This document shows, piece after piece, positions 52,167 to 61,506 of a stretch of DNA of 64,000 bases (the first letter of the stretch is position 1; each line of letters starts with the position of its first letter). The position numbers were made by a program, and so were the translations under genes. The notes beneath the pieces were generated by a model. It searched no databases and was not told the DNA's origin. It saw nothing but the letters and a program-made list of their open reading frames with translations. This DNA comes from Micrococcales bacterium (GTDB lineage: Bacteria; Actinomycetota; Actinomycetes; Actinomycetales; Cellulomonadaceae), in NCBI GenBank assembly GCA_009785115.1, contig WQWY01000017.1, forward strand, positions 1 through 64,000. The letters are read 5' to 3'.

Positions 52167-52200
52167 GAGGCCGCCCGCCCGCGGACGGGCGGGCAGCCTC
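52167..52200 (-). terminator. Stem-loop after the membrane protein gene
   Basis: Two-part stem: GAGGC/GCCTC outer and a 9-bp GCCCGCCCG/CGGGCGGGC inner, separated by a C-A mismatch, around loop CGGA. It lies 9 nt beyond the stop of the gene at 52210. Confidence 0.8.
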
Positions 52201-52209
52201 TGACGGGGC

Positions 52210-53004
52210 TCAGTCGTCGGCGGGCCCGTCGTCGCCGTCACCGGGTTCCTGCGGCTCGGTGTCCTCGGGCTTGACGGCGGCGGGGTTCTCCCTCAGCCAC
52301 CGGTCGCGGCAGGTCTTGCACAGCTCGGTGATGTTCTTCAGCTCGCGGGCCTGGGCGACGGTGCCCTCGAAGATCTCCACGGTGCGCTCGCTGTTGATGT
52401 GGTTGCAGTCGTCGTAGAGGTGGTACCTGCTGCCGCTGACGGTCCAGTAGACGTGGTTGCTCCCGGTGAGCGCCTCGACCTCTTGCGTCTGCTCGGCGTA
52501 TTCCTCGATCGACGGCGGGTTGGGGTCGACGCCCGCGAAGCCGGCGGCGGCCAGCGCGATGATGGCGATGCCACCGACGATGCCCTTCTGCTTCCCGTCG
52601 AGGTCCTTGTTCAAGAAGACCATGACGATCAGCGGCAGGAAGGCGATGATCGCGATGATGAGCCCCAGCTGGTTCTGCACGAAGAACCGGATCGTGTCCT
52701 CACGAGACGCCGGGTCGAGCCTGTTGGCCTTCTTCCACAGCAACGACCCGGTGATGGCCCCCGCGGCGGCCACCGCGATGAGACCGATGAGAATCCCGAT
52801 GTTGGGGGCGTCCTGTCGCAGCGCCCAGAAGATCGCCACGGCCTCGGCACCGATCGCGACCGCCCACAGCCCTGCGGCGAAGAGACGCAGCCGCAGGGCG
52901 CGACCCTTCGCCTCTGGGGTCGGTGCCCAGGTCGGCGCTGACGTGGCGCTGCTGGTCGAGCCCTCGCCGTCAGACACCCGGACGACATTCTTCTTCGTCG
53001 CCAT
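52210..53004 (-). CDS. Membrane protein with C-terminal cysteine/histidine motif (264 aa)
   Basis: ATG at 53004 with GAGGA upstream. After a hydrophilic N-terminus (about 35 residues) there are two pairs of helices (about 37-90 and 110-160). The C-terminal soluble part contains YHLYDDCNHIN ... ITELCKTCRDRW, a Cys-His and Cys-x2-Cys arrangement that could bind zinc, as in small Ada-like or SPOR-like stress proteins. The tail is acidic. Function unknown. Confidence 0.65.
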   Translation of the reverse strand: MATKKNVVRVSDGEGSTSSATSAPTWAPTPEAKGRALRLRLFAAGLWAVAIGAEAVAIFWALRQDAPNIGILIGLIAVAAAGAITGSLLWKKANRLDPASREDTIRFFVQNQLGLIIAIIAFLPLIVMVFLNKDLDGKQKGIVGGIAIIALAAAGFAGVDPNPPSIEEYAEQTQEVEALTGSNHVYWTVSGSRYHLYDDCNHINSERTVEIFEGTVAQARELKNITELCKTCRDRWLRENPAAVKPEDTEPQEPGDGDDGPADD

Positions 53005-53260
53005 GTTCCATTCCTCTTCGGACGGGAGCCAGCGTTGGCTCGCCTGTTGCGGACAGCCGGTACCGCATCCGTCGCCGTGCTCGAGAGTCCGTGCTGGACG
53101 GTCGAGCAGGTGCGCTGGGACGGCACTATCGGATGGCTCGGATGGTAGTGGGCGCGTCGGAGGCTGGGTGAGGACGATGGTTGCCCGCGGCGGGCGAAAT
53201 TTTGGGCGCTCGCGACGGCCGATCGTCATGATCGACCGTCGTCAGTCTTGAGGAGCACCT

Positions 53261-53395
53261 ATGTCGAACAACAATGAGATCAGAGTCACCCGCGAAGGTC
53301 AGCCAGATCTGGTCTCTTTGGTGGGTTCGGTGATCTCGTGGGCGACGTTTCCGTGCCGGGTGCACTCCCGGCACGTACCGGACAGCGCCACGTGA
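53261..53395 (+). CDS. Possible small ORF with strong ribosome binding site (44 aa)
   Basis: GAGGAGCACCT precedes an ATG; the product begins MSNNNEIRVTREGQPDLVSL and stops after 44 residues inside the antisense of the Fur-like gene. The first 20 residues have sensible composition and the ribosome binding site is excellent, but the rest reads as antisense. It may be the stump of a truncated gene. Low confidence. Confidence 0.25.
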   Translation: MSNNNEIRVTREGQPDLVSLVGSVISWATFPCRVHSRHVPDSAT

Positions 53396-53799
53396 CCTGG
53401 GTCGAGAAGAAAACCGTCGCGCAGAGCCATCACCTCGGCAACCTGGTCCAGCAGGTCGGCGGGAAGATCGCGCACCGCTCCGCAGACCCGACACTGAGCG
53501 TGCAGGTGGCGGTGCCCGTCTCCCGACGTCAGGTGGTAGGCGGTGCCGCCGTGGCTCAGGTGCAGGTGCTGCACCACCCCCAGCGCGGACAACGCCTCGA
53601 GCGTCCTGTAGACGCTGGCGCGGTGCACGCTCGCGTCCTCGGCGGCCACGGCCTCGACCACCTCGGCCGCCAGCAGGTGACCACCACGGCGTGCCAGCGC
53701 GGTGAGGACGGCGCGACGAGGGCGGGTCATCCGCTCTCCCCGGGCTCGCAGGCGTCCGCCCACGTCGGCGAGCAGCACCGCGACGGCATCGGAACCCAC
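53299..53799 (-). CDS. Fur family metal-dependent regulator (Zur-like)
   Basis: The winged-helix domain has RPRRAVLTALARRGGHLLAAEVVEAV and ASVYRTLEALSALGVV, and the dimerisation domain has HRHLHAQCRVCGAVRDLP and a final CRECTRHG, giving the two Cys-x2-Cys pairs of a structural zinc site. The length (about 167 residues) is normal. GTG start chosen at 53799; an upstream start at 53823 is possible. The histidine-rich core fits a zinc regulator (Zur), but Fur is not excluded. Confidence 0.85.
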   Translation of the reverse strand: MGSDAVAVLLADVGGRLRARGERMTRPRRAVLTALARRGGHLLAAEVVEAVAAEDASVHRASVYRTLEALSALGVVQHLHLSHGGTAYHLTSGDGHRHLHAQCRVCGAVRDLPADLLDQVAEVMALRDGFLLDPGHVALSGTCRECTRHGNVAHEITEPTKETRSG

Positions 53800-54074
53800 G
53801 TGCCCAGTCTGCCCCACGCGCACGAGCAGCTGGGGCGCCTCTCGGGGAGACGAACGGCAGGGTCGTCACGTCCGCCCCACGATCACGCGAGCGAGGTGAG
53901 GATCACGTGGGCGGGGTGAGATCGATCGGCGCGGCTGCGGCCTCCCGACGATGCCGCCCTCTGGTGGACCCCGCACCCGAAGTCACCGATGGAGCCTGTC
54001 TCGGGTGACTACTATTGCCGACGCACGAAGGTGGGGCGCAGGTGGCGTCCACCGTCCAGGACGGGAGAACGCGT

Positions 54075-54869
54075 ATGGACGTGATCATCTGCCCCGACGA
54101 GAGCCGTGTCGGCGCGCTCAGCGCCGCCACGGTGGCACAGGTCGCCGCGACCGTCGGCCCCCGTGTCGTCATCGGTGTCGCCACGGGGTCTTCCCCTCTG
54201 GCCACGTATGCCGCGCTGGCCGCGCGCGTGGACGCCGGGAAGCTCGACCTGTCGCAGGCTTCGGCGTTCGCCCTGGACGAGTACGTCGGGCTGCCCGTCG
54301 ACCACCCCGAGAGCTATCACGACACGATCCGCCGCACCGTCACCGAACCGCTGGGCATCGACCCCTCACGGGTCTACGTCCCTGACGGCGACCCGGAAGG
54401 TCTGCCTACCGCCGGCCAGCGCTACGAGGCTGCCATCGAGGCCGCGGGCGGGGTCGACATCCAGATCCTCGGCATCGGCACCAACGGGCACATCGGCTTC
54501 AACGAGCCGACCTCGTCGCTGAGCTCTCGTACACGGATGACGACCCTGACCGCGCGGACGCGCCAGGACAACGCCCGCTTCTTCTGCGACAACATCGACG
54601 AGGTGCCGCAGCACGCCGTCACCCAGGGCCTGGGCACCATCCTCGACGCCCGTGCCGTGGTGCTCGTGGCGATGGGCGAGGGCAAGGCCGCCGCCGTCGC
54701 CGCCGCCGTCGAGGGCCCCCTCACCGCCATGTGCCCCGGGTCGGTGCTCCAGATGCACCCGCGCGTCACCTTCGTCGTCGACGAGGCCGCCGCCAGCCTG
54801 CTCACCATGGCCGACTACTACCGCGAGGCCCACCAGAGCCGCCCCGCCTGGGCACGCCTGGACGCCTGA
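54075..54869 (+). CDS. nagB: Glucosamine-6-phosphate deaminase
   Basis: NagB of 264 residues. Motifs VATGSSPLATYAAL (phosphate binding), FALDEYVGLPVDHPESYH, GIGTNGHIGFNEP (catalytic) and VALVAMGEGKA-like are present. It converts glucosamine-6-phosphate to fructose-6-phosphate and ammonia in amino-sugar use. ATG with GGAGAACG upstream. Ends near WARLDA. It is the last housekeeping-type gene before the CRISPR operon. Confidence 0.93.
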   Translation: MDVIICPDESRVGALSAATVAQVAATVGPRVVIGVATGSSPLATYAALAARVDAGKLDLSQASAFALDEYVGLPVDHPESYHDTIRRTVTEPLGIDPSRVYVPDGDPEGLPTAGQRYEAAIEAAGGVDIQILGIGTNGHIGFNEPTSSLSSRTRMTTLTARTRQDNARFFCDNIDEVPQHAVTQGLGTILDARAVVLVAMGEGKAAAVAAAVEGPLTAMCPGSVLQMHPRVTFVVDEAAASLLTMADYYREAHQSRPAWARLDA

Positions 54870-55373
54870 CGCCGAGCCCGAACCCCGAAGGTGCGGCGAC
54901 AGCACCTCCCTGGCGTGACGCCCCCATGCGCCGCCAGAACAGCACCCGCGAGCAGCCGAGGAAGCCAGCAGCGGGCTCAGCGGGCGACGAGGGTCCGCTC
55001 CTCGCCGCGGAGACGCCGCGCCCGGCACCCAGCGGCGGACGCCTCACGCGGGGCTCACCGCACACGGACCTTCCGTAGCGCCTGGTCAGCCGGACGGGAA
55101 CGCTGAGACACCTGCGCTTCGTGCCGAGACGGCTCAGGTGAACATCCTCACGAAGATTCGACCGAACTCTTGACAGCGTACGCTCCGCACGCTTGGCTGG
55201 ACATGAGTCGACCAGTTGCCTCTAGCGCTGACAGTCGAGTTGTCGCAGAGTTCTCCGTGGCAATCTTCCGACGCGCGCTCTCGCTGCTCGCCGGCTCTAT
55301 TTTCTGTCGAACACCCAGCCCAGCCCGCTGTGCTCGCCTACCGCAAGAATGACCCGTCGCCCGTCGCGAGGCA
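54870..55373 (+). other. Gene-free 504-bp region before the CRISPR operon
   Basis: No convincing gene or array. The segment 55140-55373 is somewhat lower in GC. A TTGACA at 55170-55175 with TTGGCT 17 nt further (55193-55198) is a weak promoter candidate for the cas10 operon. No direct repeats of CRISPR type were seen. Confidence 0.4.
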
Positions 55374-57242
55374 ATGATGACCACTGAGAGATGGAAAGCC
55401 TGGCTCATCATCGAGACCGGCTCGAACCACGATTTCGTCTTTCGCACGACGAAGCAGCGGGTGCAGCTGGCAGCCTCTGCTCTGATCCGCGACGTCGGGA
55501 AGACGTGGGTTTCCGCGGCGTTGGACGAGCGCTCTCGTGATCGCCACGACGCTGTCGTCCTGGCGTCCGGCCGGGCCGAGGTTCTGCTGCGCGACGAGGA
55601 CGAAGGCAGGCAGGTTGTCGAAGACGTCACACGCGAGGCGATCCGGTCGGGCATCGATCTAGACGTCTGGGGCGTGGTCCGCCCCATCGGTACCGCCGCT
55701 GACGGGCTCCGCGAGAGGCTGAGCGAGGCGCTGCAAGAGACCTGGAAGGCGTATCACCGGGCTCGCGCGGACCGGACCCCGCCGCTGGTCCGCTTCCCGG
55801 CGTCACCGTTCACCGCGAGGTGCGCGTTCACCGGCGCCCCGGCGGCTCGGTACGTCAGCCCAGCAGCCGAGGCGATGTCAGAGAGCACCACTCGCCTCCA
55901 GCCCGCCAGCGCACCGGTAGCCGAGCTGTGGCGGCGCGCACCCGCCGCTCGGGCGGCTCTGAGCAAGCAGATGCAAAAAGGCGCCACCGACGAGGCCAAG
56001 AAGGTGCTGGACCGGGCACTGATGAGCGAGAAGGCTCTGAACACCGGTGAGGATTTGGAGAACAACGGCTGGTACGGCGTGCTCCACATGGACGGCAACG
56101 GCGTCGGCAGCCTGTTCCAGAACCTGGCCAAGGGCTTCCGGGATGACGAAGGCTTCATCGAGGCGCTGCGCCGCACCGCCGACGAGCTCGACCGCGTGAC
56201 GTGGCAGGCTCTGCGAGAAGCGGTGCTGGAGATCGCCACCAAGCCGGAAGACGGCGCGATGGTCGCGGGAGACACCGGGGCGGCTCGCTCCGTGCCCGAG
56301 GGCTGGGTCTTGCCGATCATCGTCGGCGGGGACGACGTCGTCCTCGTGGCAGACGGTCGCCACGCCCTGCGGCTCGCCGCGACCCTTGCTCAGCGGTTCG
56401 GCGAGCTGGCCAACGCTGAAGACGGCTGGTTGGCTCAGGCGCTCGCCAAGGTTCACGGCATGGATCGCGACGAGCACGACCGCTGCGACGAGACGACGCA
56501 CCCAGGCCTCCCCTGTCGGTTGAGCCTGGGCGGCGGGTTGGTGTTCGTCAAACCGCACCATCCGTTCAGCCACGCCGTCGCACTGGCTGAGGACGAGCTG
56601 GTGCGCAACGCGAAGAGCCTCACCCGGGACGCTGCCGCCCTAGACGTCCATGTGGTGTTCGAGTCGGGTGTCCGCACCGTCGCGGCGGTCCGGGCCGAGA
56701 AAGAGCACAGCGGCTTCAGCCCGGTGCTCGGGCCTTTCCGGCTCGACGCTCCATCCGACTCCTCGGCACCGGTCTCCGAGGAAGCAGCACAGGCAGACAC
56801 TGACCCCCGACGCTGGACGCACGTCGAGCAGCTGATCAAGGCGATACGCGACGCCAAGACAGCCGGCTCGGCCCAGAGCGCACAGCCCACGCAGCCGCCC
56901 GGCAACGACTCCGAGACCACGGGCGACGACGTGACCATCACCTCGGGCTTGCTGCACCGGCTGCGCGAGGCCCTGGCCCGCCCTGCCACCGACATCGGAC
57001 CGGCCGAGTACGAGGCGGGCGTCAACCGTGCCTTGCGCCACGTGCGCCTCCATCTGGAACGGCGCGGTTCAGGCCTCTTCACGCTGCTCGCCAAAGACCT
57101 GCGGTTGGACGACGGCGAGTTCCGCATCGCACGGTTCTCGGAAGGCCATGCTCCCGCGCTGCTCACGGCGCTCGAGCTGGCCGACGTCATCCACGGCACC
57201 CGGGACGCACGTGATCGTCGCACCGAGGGGAGCGCAGCATGA
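55374..57242 (+). CDS. cas10: Cas10-like type III CRISPR large subunit without HD domain (622 aa)
   Basis: The N-terminal segment LIIETGSNHDFVFRTTKQRVQLAASALI resembles the first palm-like domain of Cas10/Cmr2 proteins that lack the HD nuclease. Metal-binding LHMDGNGVG lies near residues 237-245 and the polymerase/cyclase motif GGDD at 318-321, so synthesis of cyclic oligoadenylate is possible. No N-terminal HD motif is present, so DNA cleavage by an HD domain is not expected. ATG 55374 is listed; ATG 55377 is better spaced from GAGG. The stop overlaps the next gene by 4 bp. Confidence 0.85.
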   Translation: MMTTERWKAWLIIETGSNHDFVFRTTKQRVQLAASALIRDVGKTWVSAALDERSRDRHDAVVLASGRAEVLLRDEDEGRQVVEDVTREAIRSGIDLDVWGVVRPIGTAADGLRERLSEALQETWKAYHRARADRTPPLVRFPASPFTARCAFTGAPAARYVSPAAEAMSESTTRLQPASAPVAELWRRAPAARAALSKQMQKGATDEAKKVLDRALMSEKALNTGEDLENNGWYGVLHMDGNGVGSLFQNLAKGFRDDEGFIEALRRTADELDRVTWQALREAVLEIATKPEDGAMVAGDTGAARSVPEGWVLPIIVGGDDVVLVADGRHALRLAATLAQRFGELANAEDGWLAQALAKVHGMDRDEHDRCDETTHPGLPCRLSLGGGLVFVKPHHPFSHAVALAEDELVRNAKSLTRDAAALDVHVVFESGVRTVAAVRAEKEHSGFSPVLGPFRLDAPSDSSAPVSEEAAQADTDPRRWTHVEQLIKAIRDAKTAGSAQSAQPTQPPGNDSETTGDDVTITSGLLHRLREALARPATDIGPAEYEAGVNRALRHVRLHLERRGSGLFTLLAKDLRLDDGEFRIARFSEGHAPALLTALELADVIHGTRDARDRRTEGSAA

Positions 57243-59785
57243 ACGCCCCGTTCACCGTCCGGCTCACCTTCGCCTCAGACTGGCACGTCGGTTCCGGCGA
57301 ACGTCTCGGCACGCTGGTGGACCACGCCGTGGCCCTGGACCCGGACGGCCTGCCCTACGTCCCGGCTGCCACGCTGATCGGCCTGCTGCGCGAACGTGGC
57401 GAGACCGTGGTCAACGCGCTGGAAAGCCCTGCCGACGACGATCGCGAGCACGAGCCCGGCACGAGGCGTCCGAGCTGGCGGGACTGGCACACCTGGTTGT
57501 TCGGTTCGGAACCAGCCCAGGCCCACCGAAGCACCTCGCCGAGCCGAACCGCGACGACCGGAGGCGACGAGCGCGCTGAGGATCATGACCGCCGGGCGCC
57601 GACTCCGGCAGCGCTGACCGGTTCGCCTCTACGACTGCCCCAGGAAGTGCTGGACACGGTGCGAGGCTTCCCGGCGGCCGAGGGCAACCGAGGACGCGGG
57701 GTTCCGGTGCGCGCCGACCTCAAGGCCGCCGCACGCGTGCTGCGGCCTGGTGTGCGCATCAACAAGAACACCGGCACCACGGACGAAGACCTGCTGCGCA
57801 CCGAGGAACGTGCCCGCGCCGGGCTCACCGTGCGGGCCGACGACTGGACGGTGGCCGGGCTGCGCACCATGAGCGACGTGGAGAAGATGTGGCCCGCGCT
57901 GGTGATCTTGCACCTGGCGGCACAGCTTCTCACGACGGTCGGTGGGAAGCGCCGACGCGGTGCGGGCCAGGTCGAGACGCTCGTTCTCACCGAACCGTGG
58001 GCGGAGGCGGAAGCGAAGGCCCTGCTCCGACAGCCCACGCTGTCGGTGGACGAGACCCCCGCGTGGCCCGGGGCTGTGGCCCGGCTCCAGCAGGTCGTCG
58101 ACGGCACGGCACCGCCGATGCCCGACCATCTGCCCGCCGACGAGGCCCCGGCGGAGCAGACGGGCACCTCAACATCTGAGGGTCGCCTGCGGCCCTGGGC
58201 GCACCTGGACATCGACGTGACCACACCCGTGGTCGTCGCGCCCCAGGTCAGGGGCAACATCGTCACGTCGGCCACGCACGTGCCCGGTGCGTCGCTGATC
58301 CCGTTGCTGCGTGACCTGCCTCTGCCGGGCCTGGGCGCGCTGCTGCGTGACGGGCGTATCCGTGTCACCGACGCCTACCCGGTGCACGAGGACGAACGGT
58401 GCACACCGTGGCCGCTGGTGGTGGGCCAGCCCAAAGGCGCCGCGCCAGACTCGACGGAGTACCGCTCGGCGTTGTGCACCGACGAGAACCTGAAAGCACC
58501 CCGCACCGACTGGTACGCCCCCGGGCACGAGGCCCGGGTCTCGGTACCGACCACGGCCCGCACCCAGGCGGTGGTGGACGACGCCCCCGAAGGCCAGCAG
58601 GAGCGCGACCAGGCACCGTTCACCTACGTCGGGATCGCACCGGGCACCAGGTTGCGAGCCCAGGTGTGGCTACCTGCGGGCCACACCGCCCCGCTCCCCT
58701 CTCCCGGCACTCCGGCACGCATCGGTGTGGCTCGCAAGGACGACAACGGCGCTGTCCGACTCACCTGGTCTCTCCTACCGCCTGACGCCCAGGAAGCCGC
58801 GCTGTCGTCAGCTCCCGACCCGGTGGCCGGTTCTGACCTGGTGCTGGTGGCGGCGTCCGACTGGTTGCTCACCGGCCCGACCGGTGCACCGGTGACCACC
58901 ACCTCCGAGGTCTGCGACCTCCTCGCGGAGTCTCTGGGCTGCGAGGTCGAACCGCAGGCACGGCCAGGGGCGATGCGGCTGCGTCGGCTCGAGTCGTGGC
59001 AGGCGACGTGGGGGCTGCCACGCCCGACGCTCGTCGCGGTCCAGGCGGGCAGCGTGTTCGCGGTGCGTCTGAAGACCGCACCCGCTGACGGTGCGCTGAG
59101 GACGCTGCTCGATGGCGGCATCGGTGCCCGCCGGGCGGAGGGTTTCGGCCAGGTGACGCTGGGCAGGAACCTCACCGATGAGTCGTTCACCATCCACCCG
59201 GTCACCTCCGCGCCTGGTCGGACCACCGACCGCCCTGGCGGCGAGCCGCCCCTTGACGACCGGCCCCGTGGCACCGACCGCGACAAGGAGCCCGGCGGCG
59301 ACGATGAGCCAGACGAGGGCAGCGACCGGAGCATCGCGGTCTTGCGCAGAGCCGCGTGGGAACGAGCGATCGTGGACGCTGCCCGGGTCAGCGCCTCGGG
59401 TGCCGCTCGCGACCTGCTGCCAGACGATGCGACCGCGTCTCAGCTGGGCAAGCTGCGTTCTCTGGTCGCAGAGCTGCCCAGCAAGGCCGGCCGGGACAGA
59501 GCCAAGACCTGGTTGAAGAGCATCAACACCATCACCAGGCGCAAAGACACATGGGGGCCGAAGGAGAAGGCCCTGCGCCGTCTGCTCCAACCGGCGAACG
59601 GTTGGAACGCTGACCATCCGATCTGGGAGCAGCTGTTCCCCAGGGTCGCCAAGATCCCGCCTGGTGCCGTCGTCGCGCGGGGCCTGCCCAGCGACCGCGA
59701 GCAGGTCGAACAGCTCACGGTGCTCGCCGTGCAGAGCTACCTGATGGAAGCCGTCCAAGCGAAGAGCAAGGAGGCGAAGCGATGA
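57239..59785 (+). CDS. csx10: RAMP-Csx10 fusion with helical C-terminus (848 aa)
   Basis: Residues 1-250 form a Cas7/Cas5-type RAMP, ending in the glycine-rich loop GGKRRRGAGQ (about 235-244). After a linker a second RAMP starts at about 320. Its IPGS-like HVPGASL, VTDAYPVHEDERCTPWPLVVGQ (about 377-398) and final ARRAEGFGQV (about 630) match Csx10, the Cas5-group subunit of type III-D systems. The last about 150 residues are helical and charged, possibly a small-subunit-like (Cas11) or Csx10-specific region. Starts and ends with 4-bp overlaps. The fusion is longer than usual Csx10. Confidence 0.75.
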   Translation: MNAPFTVRLTFASDWHVGSGERLGTLVDHAVALDPDGLPYVPAATLIGLLRERGETVVNALESPADDDREHEPGTRRPSWRDWHTWLFGSEPAQAHRSTSPSRTATTGGDERAEDHDRRAPTPAALTGSPLRLPQEVLDTVRGFPAAEGNRGRGVPVRADLKAAARVLRPGVRINKNTGTTDEDLLRTEERARAGLTVRADDWTVAGLRTMSDVEKMWPALVILHLAAQLLTTVGGKRRRGAGQVETLVLTEPWAEAEAKALLRQPTLSVDETPAWPGAVARLQQVVDGTAPPMPDHLPADEAPAEQTGTSTSEGRLRPWAHLDIDVTTPVVVAPQVRGNIVTSATHVPGASLIPLLRDLPLPGLGALLRDGRIRVTDAYPVHEDERCTPWPLVVGQPKGAAPDSTEYRSALCTDENLKAPRTDWYAPGHEARVSVPTTARTQAVVDDAPEGQQERDQAPFTYVGIAPGTRLRAQVWLPAGHTAPLPSPGTPARIGVARKDDNGAVRLTWSLLPPDAQEAALSSAPDPVAGSDLVLVAASDWLLTGPTGAPVTTTSEVCDLLAESLGCEVEPQARPGAMRLRRLESWQATWGLPRPTLVAVQAGSVFAVRLKTAPADGALRTLLDGGIGARRAEGFGQVTLGRNLTDESFTIHPVTSAPGRTTDRPGGEPPLDDRPRGTDRDKEPGGDDEPDEGSDRSIAVLRRAAWERAIVDAARVSASGAARDLLPDDATASQLGKLRSLVAELPSKAGRDRAKTWLKSINTITRRKDTWGPKEKALRRLLQPANGWNADHPIWEQLFPRVAKIPPGAVVARGLPSDREQVEQLTVLAVQSYLMEAVQAKSKEAKR

Positions 59786-61506
59786 GCCGCCGGGTCCTGT
59801 TGTTCCGCGACACGGTGCGCGGCGATCTCGTCGCGCGGTCTCCCATCCATGTCGGCGGGCTCGGTGCTGGTCTGACGGATGCTGAGACACCGGTGGCTCG
59901 CGACGGTCTGGGTCGACCGATCCTTCCCGGCACCGCGCTCACCGGGGCGCTGCGGACGGCGCTCGGCGAGCACGGCGACCTGAACCTGTGGGGCGGAACC
60001 CCCAAACTGGGAGCCAGCCTCGTCACCGTCTTCGACGCACCGGCGGCGTCCACCTCTGGTGAGGTCCGGTGGCACGCCTCCATCGACCGTCGTTCGGGGT
60101 CGGCGGCGACCAACCACCTGTTCAGCCGCGAGCTGGTACCCGCCGGGACGCGGTTCACGTTCCGCATCGACGTGGAGACCGTCCAGGCTGACGAGCACGA
60201 GAACGCTCAAGAGCTGTTGGGGCAGGTTGTCGAGCTGCTGGCAGGTGCTGGCCTCCAGGTCGGTGGTTCAGGTTCGACCGGGCTCGGCCACGTGCGGTTG
60301 GACCCCGAGAGCATCGTCAGCCGCTGCGACGACCTCACCACCGCTGCCGGTCTGCTGACCACCCTCCAGGAGGCCTCGCCAACCGTGGAGAAGGTGGAAG
60401 AGGCTGCCGCCAAGGCCACGACCGCGACCGAGGCCACGGACCCGCCACCCGACCGGTTGCGCATCACGGTGAAGTGGCGTCCGCGCGGGCCGCTGATGTC
60501 CAAGGAGGCCCGGGTGGGCGGGGTCTGCGACGCCCTGCCCGCCACGGTTCGCGACGGCGACGGGTACCGGTTGCTGCTGCCCGGGTCGTCGGTCAAGGGT
60601 GCTCTTCGCAGCCGGGCCGAGCTCATCGCACGCACCGCCACCGGCCAGAGCCGCATCCCTCCGGGGTTCATCGACCAGATGGCCGAGGCGGCCCGTCTGC
60701 CTGGAGTCGGCGCGCTGTTCGGTTCGGCCGGGAACATCGCCGCAGGAGAACAGGGCAACAAGGGTGCGTTGACCGTTCACGACACCCTGTCTGAGGTGCT
60801 GCTTCCCGTCACCGAGTGGGAGGCGGTGGCTGACGAGACCTTCACCGTAGAACCTGCGACGGACGACAAGCAGCGTTGGGAAGAACGTGCGTTCGCCAAA
60901 GCGGTCGACGCCCTGAACGACGCCATCGACGGCAAGAGGATCTGGTTCGACTACGCGGTCCGCAACGCCATCGACCGGTGGAGCGGCGGCGTCGCGAAGC
61001 ACCGCCTGTTCAGCTCGCTCGAACCGTACGTCGGGCTGACCGACGAAGGCCACGCGTGGCGACCGATCGTCCTCGACGTCGACCTGAGCCGCCTCGTCCG
61101 CACCACAGGTACCAAGACCTCCGAGACAGACGAGGACGCACGGGCCGTCTGTCCCGAGGCCCGTGACGCGGCTCTGGCACTGTTGCTGCTCACCCTGGCC
61201 GACCTCGAGGCGGGGTGGGTGCCGTTGGGGTACGGGACCACCCGGGGGCTCGGCGCGATCAAGGTCCGCACGATCACGTTGGCCGCCCCCGCCGACATTC
61301 CGTCCGGCAGCCTGCCTGACGCCCTGCTCGACAGTCTGACCCGCCAAGGCGGTATCGAGCTCGACACGCTGTGGCCCTCCGCCGCCGAAGCGCTGCTCTC
61401 GGGCTGGCAGCGCGAGCTCGAGCGCTACCAGACCAGCACCCCTGCCGCTGGCGCGACGAGCAGCGCTCCCGGTGAGAGCACGACGAACGAGGTGAGCACG
61501 CCATGA
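59782..61506 (+). CDS. Double-RAMP (Cas7-like) type III protein (574 aa)
   Basis: Two RAMP/Cas7 units are fused. Unit 1 begins GDLVARSPIHVGGLGAG with PILPGTALTGALRTAL and ends at the loop GGSGSTGLGH (about residue 161). Unit 2 has LLLPGSSVKGALRSRAEL, LFGSAGNIAAGEQGNKG and ends at GYGTTRGLGA (about residue 484). Cas7 subunits form the backbone on crRNA and carry the target-RNA cleavage aspartates, but the catalytic Asp cannot be fixed from this reading. The Csm3-like sequence would fit III-D. The 4-bp overlaps on both sides show one operon. Confidence 0.78.
   Translation: MSRRVLLFRDTVRGDLVARSPIHVGGLGAGLTDAETPVARDGLGRPILPGTALTGALRTALGEHGDLNLWGGTPKLGASLVTVFDAPAASTSGEVRWHASIDRRSGSAATNHLFSRELVPAGTRFTFRIDVETVQADEHENAQELLGQVVELLAGAGLQVGGSGSTGLGHVRLDPESIVSRCDDLTTAAGLLTTLQEASPTVEKVEEAAAKATTATEATDPPPDRLRITVKWRPRGPLMSKEARVGGVCDALPATVRDGDGYRLLLPGSSVKGALRSRAELIARTATGQSRIPPGFIDQMAEAARLPGVGALFGSAGNIAAGEQGNKGALTVHDTLSEVLLPVTEWEAVADETFTVEPATDDKQRWEERAFAKAVDALNDAIDGKRIWFDYAVRNAIDRWSGGVAKHRLFSSLEPYVGLTDEGHAWRPIVLDVDLSRLVRTTGTKTSETDEDARAVCPEARDAALALLLLTLADLEAGWVPLGYGTTRGLGAIKVRTITLAAPADIPSGSLPDALLDSLTRQGGIELDTLWPSAAEALLSGWQRELERYQTSTPAAGATSSAPGESTTNEVSTP

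Noticed and set aside
54870..55373. CRISPR array upstream of cas10
   Set aside because: No regularly spaced direct repeats were found in this spacer or elsewhere in the window.
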